8,708 bases of DNA, taken from assembly GCA_002313925.1 (NCBI GenBank), contig DCAZ01000129.1, positions 13,219-21,926 on the forward strand, read 5' to 3'. The position numbers and the translations under genes are program-made. Source of the DNA: Gemmatimonadales bacterium UBA1120. GTDB lineage: Bacteria; Gemmatimonadota; Gemmatimonadetes; Longimicrobiales; Gaopeijiaceae. The notes under the pieces were generated by a model, which did not search any database, was not told the DNA's origin, and saw nothing but the letters and a program-made list of their open reading frames with translations. Positions 6,750 through 8,708 of the stretch are shown here, piece by piece (position 1 is the stretch's first letter; the number at the start of each line of letters is the position of its first letter).

Positions 6750-7955
6750 ATGGGACGCATCTCGTTCAGCACAGCTGGAGAGTCACACGGTCGGGGTCTC
6801 ACCGCCCTTATCGAAGGGATTCCTGCAGGTCTTTCCCTTGAGATGAAGCGAGACGTAGATCCTGAATTAAAACGTCGCCAGGGGGGCTATGGGCGAGGAC
6901 GGCGTATGCAGATTGAAAGTGACTGCGCCGAACTGCTGAGTGGTGTGCGCTTGGGTGAAACACTCGGATCTCCGATTTCGATGCTGATATGGAACCGTGA
7001 CTGGGAGAACTGGACTACGGCGATGAGTCATCTTCCTCCTGCGGAGGATGCAAATCCAAAAGCCTTACGGCCTCACTATCTACCACGTCCGGGTCACGCT
7101 GATTTGGTTGGTGCGCTGAAGTACGACCGTCGTGACGTACGTGACATTCTAGAACGCGCGAGCGCTCGGGAAACTGCGGCTCGTGTGGCCTGCGCTGCTG
7201 TCGCCAAACGATTTCTTTCAGAGTTTGATATCCGAGTAGAGAGTCACGTCACGTCTATTGGCCCAGTTGAGGCTCAGGTCATTGAGTTACCTGAGGACAT
7301 CAACGCGGCAGCTGACCGTAACCCTGTTCGCTGTCTCGATGAGGGTGCGGTAACGAGAATGATGGCTGAGATCGACGGAGCCAAGGAGAAAGGAGATACG
7401 CTCGGTGGTGTGTTTGAGGTTGTCTCCTTAGGTCTTCCGGTAGGTCTCGGAAGCTATGTGTCATGGGACCTGAAGCTTGATGGACGCTTGGCACGTGCGG
7501 TCATGTCAGTCCATGCCGTGAAAGGTGTCGAGATCGGTCTTGGTTTCGAAGGCGCACGTCGACCAGGCTCTGGAGTGCATGATCCGATTGTACGTGCTGA
7601 GGAGAGATCACGGAGTGGAGGGATTGTTCGTGCTTCGAATCGCGCGGGGGGACTTGAAGGGGGAGTCACCACAGGTGAACCTCTTCTCGTGCGTGGCGCG
7701 ATGAAACCTATTTCAACGCTGCGAAAGCGACTGCCTAGTGTTGATCTTCGTGATGGGTCAGATGGGGATGCTGCAGTTGAGAGAAGTGACGTATGTGCTG
7801 TTCCGGCAGCGGCTGTGGTCGCCGAAGGCATGGTAGCGTTGACGCTTGCAGACGCCTTCCTAGACAAGTTTGGCGGTGACTCTCTTTCCGAGGTGCGGAG
7901 AAATTTTGATGGCTACATCTTACATCTGAAAGAACGAGGCTTTGGCGAACGGTGA
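6750..7955 (+). CDS. aroC: chorismate synthase
   Basis: This enzyme catalyses the last shikimate-pathway step, 5-enolpyruvylshikimate-3-phosphate to chorismate plus phosphate, using reduced FMN. It is cytoplasmic. Conserved blocks are TAGESHGRGLTALIEGIPAG (8-27), RRQGGYGRGRRMQIESD (42-58), RPGHADL (113-119), the RRDVRDILERASARETAARV block (127-146), AVKGVEIGLGFEGA (256-269), GGLEGGVTTGEP (300-311) and RSDVCAVPAA (345-354). The general-acid histidines are H13 and H116, and the conserved Asp is D347. The length of 401 residues fits the longer bacterial class. AGGAG at 6741-6745 lies only four bases before the ATG, a short but usable spacing. Its stop overlaps the GTG start of aroK by four bases (GTGA), so the two are almost certainly co-translated. 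Confidence 0.98.
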   Translation: MGRISFSTAGESHGRGLTALIEGIPAGLSLEMKRDVDPELKRRQGGYGRGRRMQIESDCAELLSGVRLGETLGSPISMLIWNRDWENWTTAMSHLPPAEDANPKALRPHYLPRPGHADLVGALKYDRRDVRDILERASARETAARVACAAVAKRFLSEFDIRVESHVTSIGPVEAQVIELPEDINAAADRNPVRCLDEGAVTRMMAEIDGAKEKGDTLGGVFEVVSLGLPVGLGSYVSWDLKLDGRLARAVMSVHAVKGVEIGLGFEGARRPGSGVHDPIVRAEERSRSGGIVRASNRAGGLEGGVTTGEPLLVRGAMKPISTLRKRLPSVDLRDGSDGDAAVERSDVCAVPAAAVVAEGMVALTLADAFLDKFGGDSLSEVRRNFDGYILHLKERGFGER

Positions 7956-8497
7956 AAATCTTCCCTGCCCACAGGGTTCTCCTTATAGGCTTTATGGGTT
8001 CTGGAAAATCGACTGTAGGCAGGAAGCTCGCGGAGCAACTGGGTTGGCGTTTTGAAGATATTGATGAGGCCATCACCCATGATGCTGGTATGTCAATTGC
8101 TGAAATCTTTCAGGATTCTGGAGAATCCTTCTTTCGGCTAGAAGAACACAAAAAGACTCGAGAAGTTCTCAATCAAGACGAAGTAGTGATCGCCACTGGA
8201 GGGGGTTGGGCAGCTGTCCCTGGACGCTTCGATGAGATACCAGATGGCACGGTTACCATTTGGCTCTCCGTAAGTCCTGAGGAAGTGATTCGACGGGTTG
8301 GAAATTCTGAGAATATTAGGCCTTTGCTTAGTTGCTCAAATCCCCTGGAAAAGGCACGAGACCTCCTTAGAGAACGCTCGGATGCGTACAGTCAGGCAGA
8401 GCATAAGGTGGACACTGACGGCTTCTCAGTAGAAGATGTGTCGGTCCGTATCTCGGAGATACTACAAGCGAATAACCCACGGAATGGGATGGAATGA
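7952..8497 (+). CDS. aroK: shikimate kinase
   Basis: This enzyme phosphorylates shikimate at the 3-OH with ATP, two steps before chorismate synthase. It has 181 residues, a normal size. The Walker A P-loop GFMGSGKST is at 13-21 with K19. The DID pair is D36/D38. The shikimate-binding FFRLEE (60-65) carries R62, and GGG is at 83-85. The lid arginine is R123 in NIRPLL, and R142 in ERSDAY is a further substrate-binding arginine. The GTG start overlaps the aroC TGA (GTGA at 7952-7955), and its own TGA overlaps the ATG of topA (ATGA at 8494-8497). aroB and other pathway genes are not next to it here. Confidence 0.97.
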   Translation: MKIFPAHRVLLIGFMGSGKSTVGRKLAEQLGWRFEDIDEAITHDAGMSIAEIFQDSGESFFRLEEHKKTREVLNQDEVVIATGGGWAAVPGRFDEIPDGTVTIWLSVSPEEVIRRVGNSENIRPLLSCSNPLEKARDLLRERSDAYSQAEHKVDTDGFSVEDVSVRISEILQANNPRNGME

Positions 8498-8708
8498 GTC
8501 ATACACTCGTGATTGTCGAATCACCCACGAAGGCCCGCACGATAGAAAAATATCTTGGCGACGGATATGAAGTTGCTGCATCTGTCGGACACGTTCGGGA
8601 CTTACCAAAGAAAGAATTGGGGGTCGATGTCGAAAATGGGTTCAAGCCTAAGTACGTAACAACCCAGCCAAGTGTAGTTAAAGATCTAAAGAAAAAGGCA
8701 AGTGCAAG
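8494..8708 (+). CDS. topA: DNA topoisomerase I, 3' truncated by window end
   Basis: This type IA topoisomerase relaxes negative supercoils. Only the first 71 codons are visible, and the frame stays open to the window end. The TOPRIM domain start is clear: LVIVESPTKARTIEKYL (5-21) contains the catalytic Glu equivalent to E. coli Glu9 (E9), followed by ASVGHVRDLPKKELGVD (29-45) and FKPKYV (50-55). The ATG overlaps the aroK stop as ATGA, and the end of aroK supplies GGGATGGA just upstream as a weak ribosome site, so translation is probably coupled to aroK. Linking topA to late shikimate genes is a positional fact here and does not imply a shared pathway. Confidence 0.96.
   Translation, partial: MSHTLVIVESPTKARTIEKYLGDGYEVAASVGHVRDLPKKELGVDVENGFKPKYVTTQPSVVKDLKKKASA

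Noticed and set aside
7454..7867. 137-codon open frame on the minus strand inside aroC
   Set aside because: It is antisense to a fully conserved chorismate synthase and its translation is Ser/Pro/Arg-rich with no recognisable motif. It is a shadow of the real gene.

Overview
The window reads as an ordinary stretch of bacterial chromosome. It holds nine protein genes, all on the + strand, two of them cut by the window edges. Base composition looks near balanced. I see no insertion sequence, phage gene, CRISPR array, tRNA or rRNA. The mix of genes (a DUF5715-type LysM protein, a single pilin just upstream of aroC, a long AGCS symporter, a stearoyl-CoA-type desaturase with a C-terminal tail) suggests Gemmatimonadota or a nearby environmental lineage. 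That placement rests on remembered gene content and is only a moderate guess.

Layout. Positions 1-1100 hold the 3' part of an acyl-CoA (delta-9 type) desaturase. Positions 1155-2897 encode a Na+:amino-acid symporter of the AGCS family with a large extra loop. Positions 2967-3587 encode a Mn-type superoxide dismutase with its own strong ribosome binding site. Positions 3673-4440 encode an exported LysM protein with a LAS/M15-like zinc-site pattern, and its stop overlaps the TTG start of a flavin-reductase-like FMN protein (4437-5093). After a 129-nt gap comes a soluble family 2 glycosyltransferase (5223-6050), then a type IV pilin-like protein (6120-6512). A 237-nt gap (6513-6749) with several inverted repeats and a possible short leader ORF precedes aroC (6750-7955), aroK (7952-8497) and the start of topA (8494 onward). 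These last three are joined by 4-nt stop/start overlaps.

How the genes relate. The clearest transcription unit is aroC-aroK-topA: the last steps towards chorismate, translationally coupled to DNA topoisomerase I. The LysM protein and flavin reductase are also coupled by overlap, though no functional link is obvious. The desaturase, symporter and SOD are co-directional but separated by 54-69 nt, so they may be one loose unit or several. The glycosyltransferase and pilin could be a modification pair, but this is only positional.

I found no convincing new multi-gene system. The best points for a second look are the LAS/M15-like active-site pattern in the LysM protein, the roughly 90-residue extracytoplasmic insertion in the symporter, the C-terminal extension of the desaturase, and the leader region upstream of aroC.
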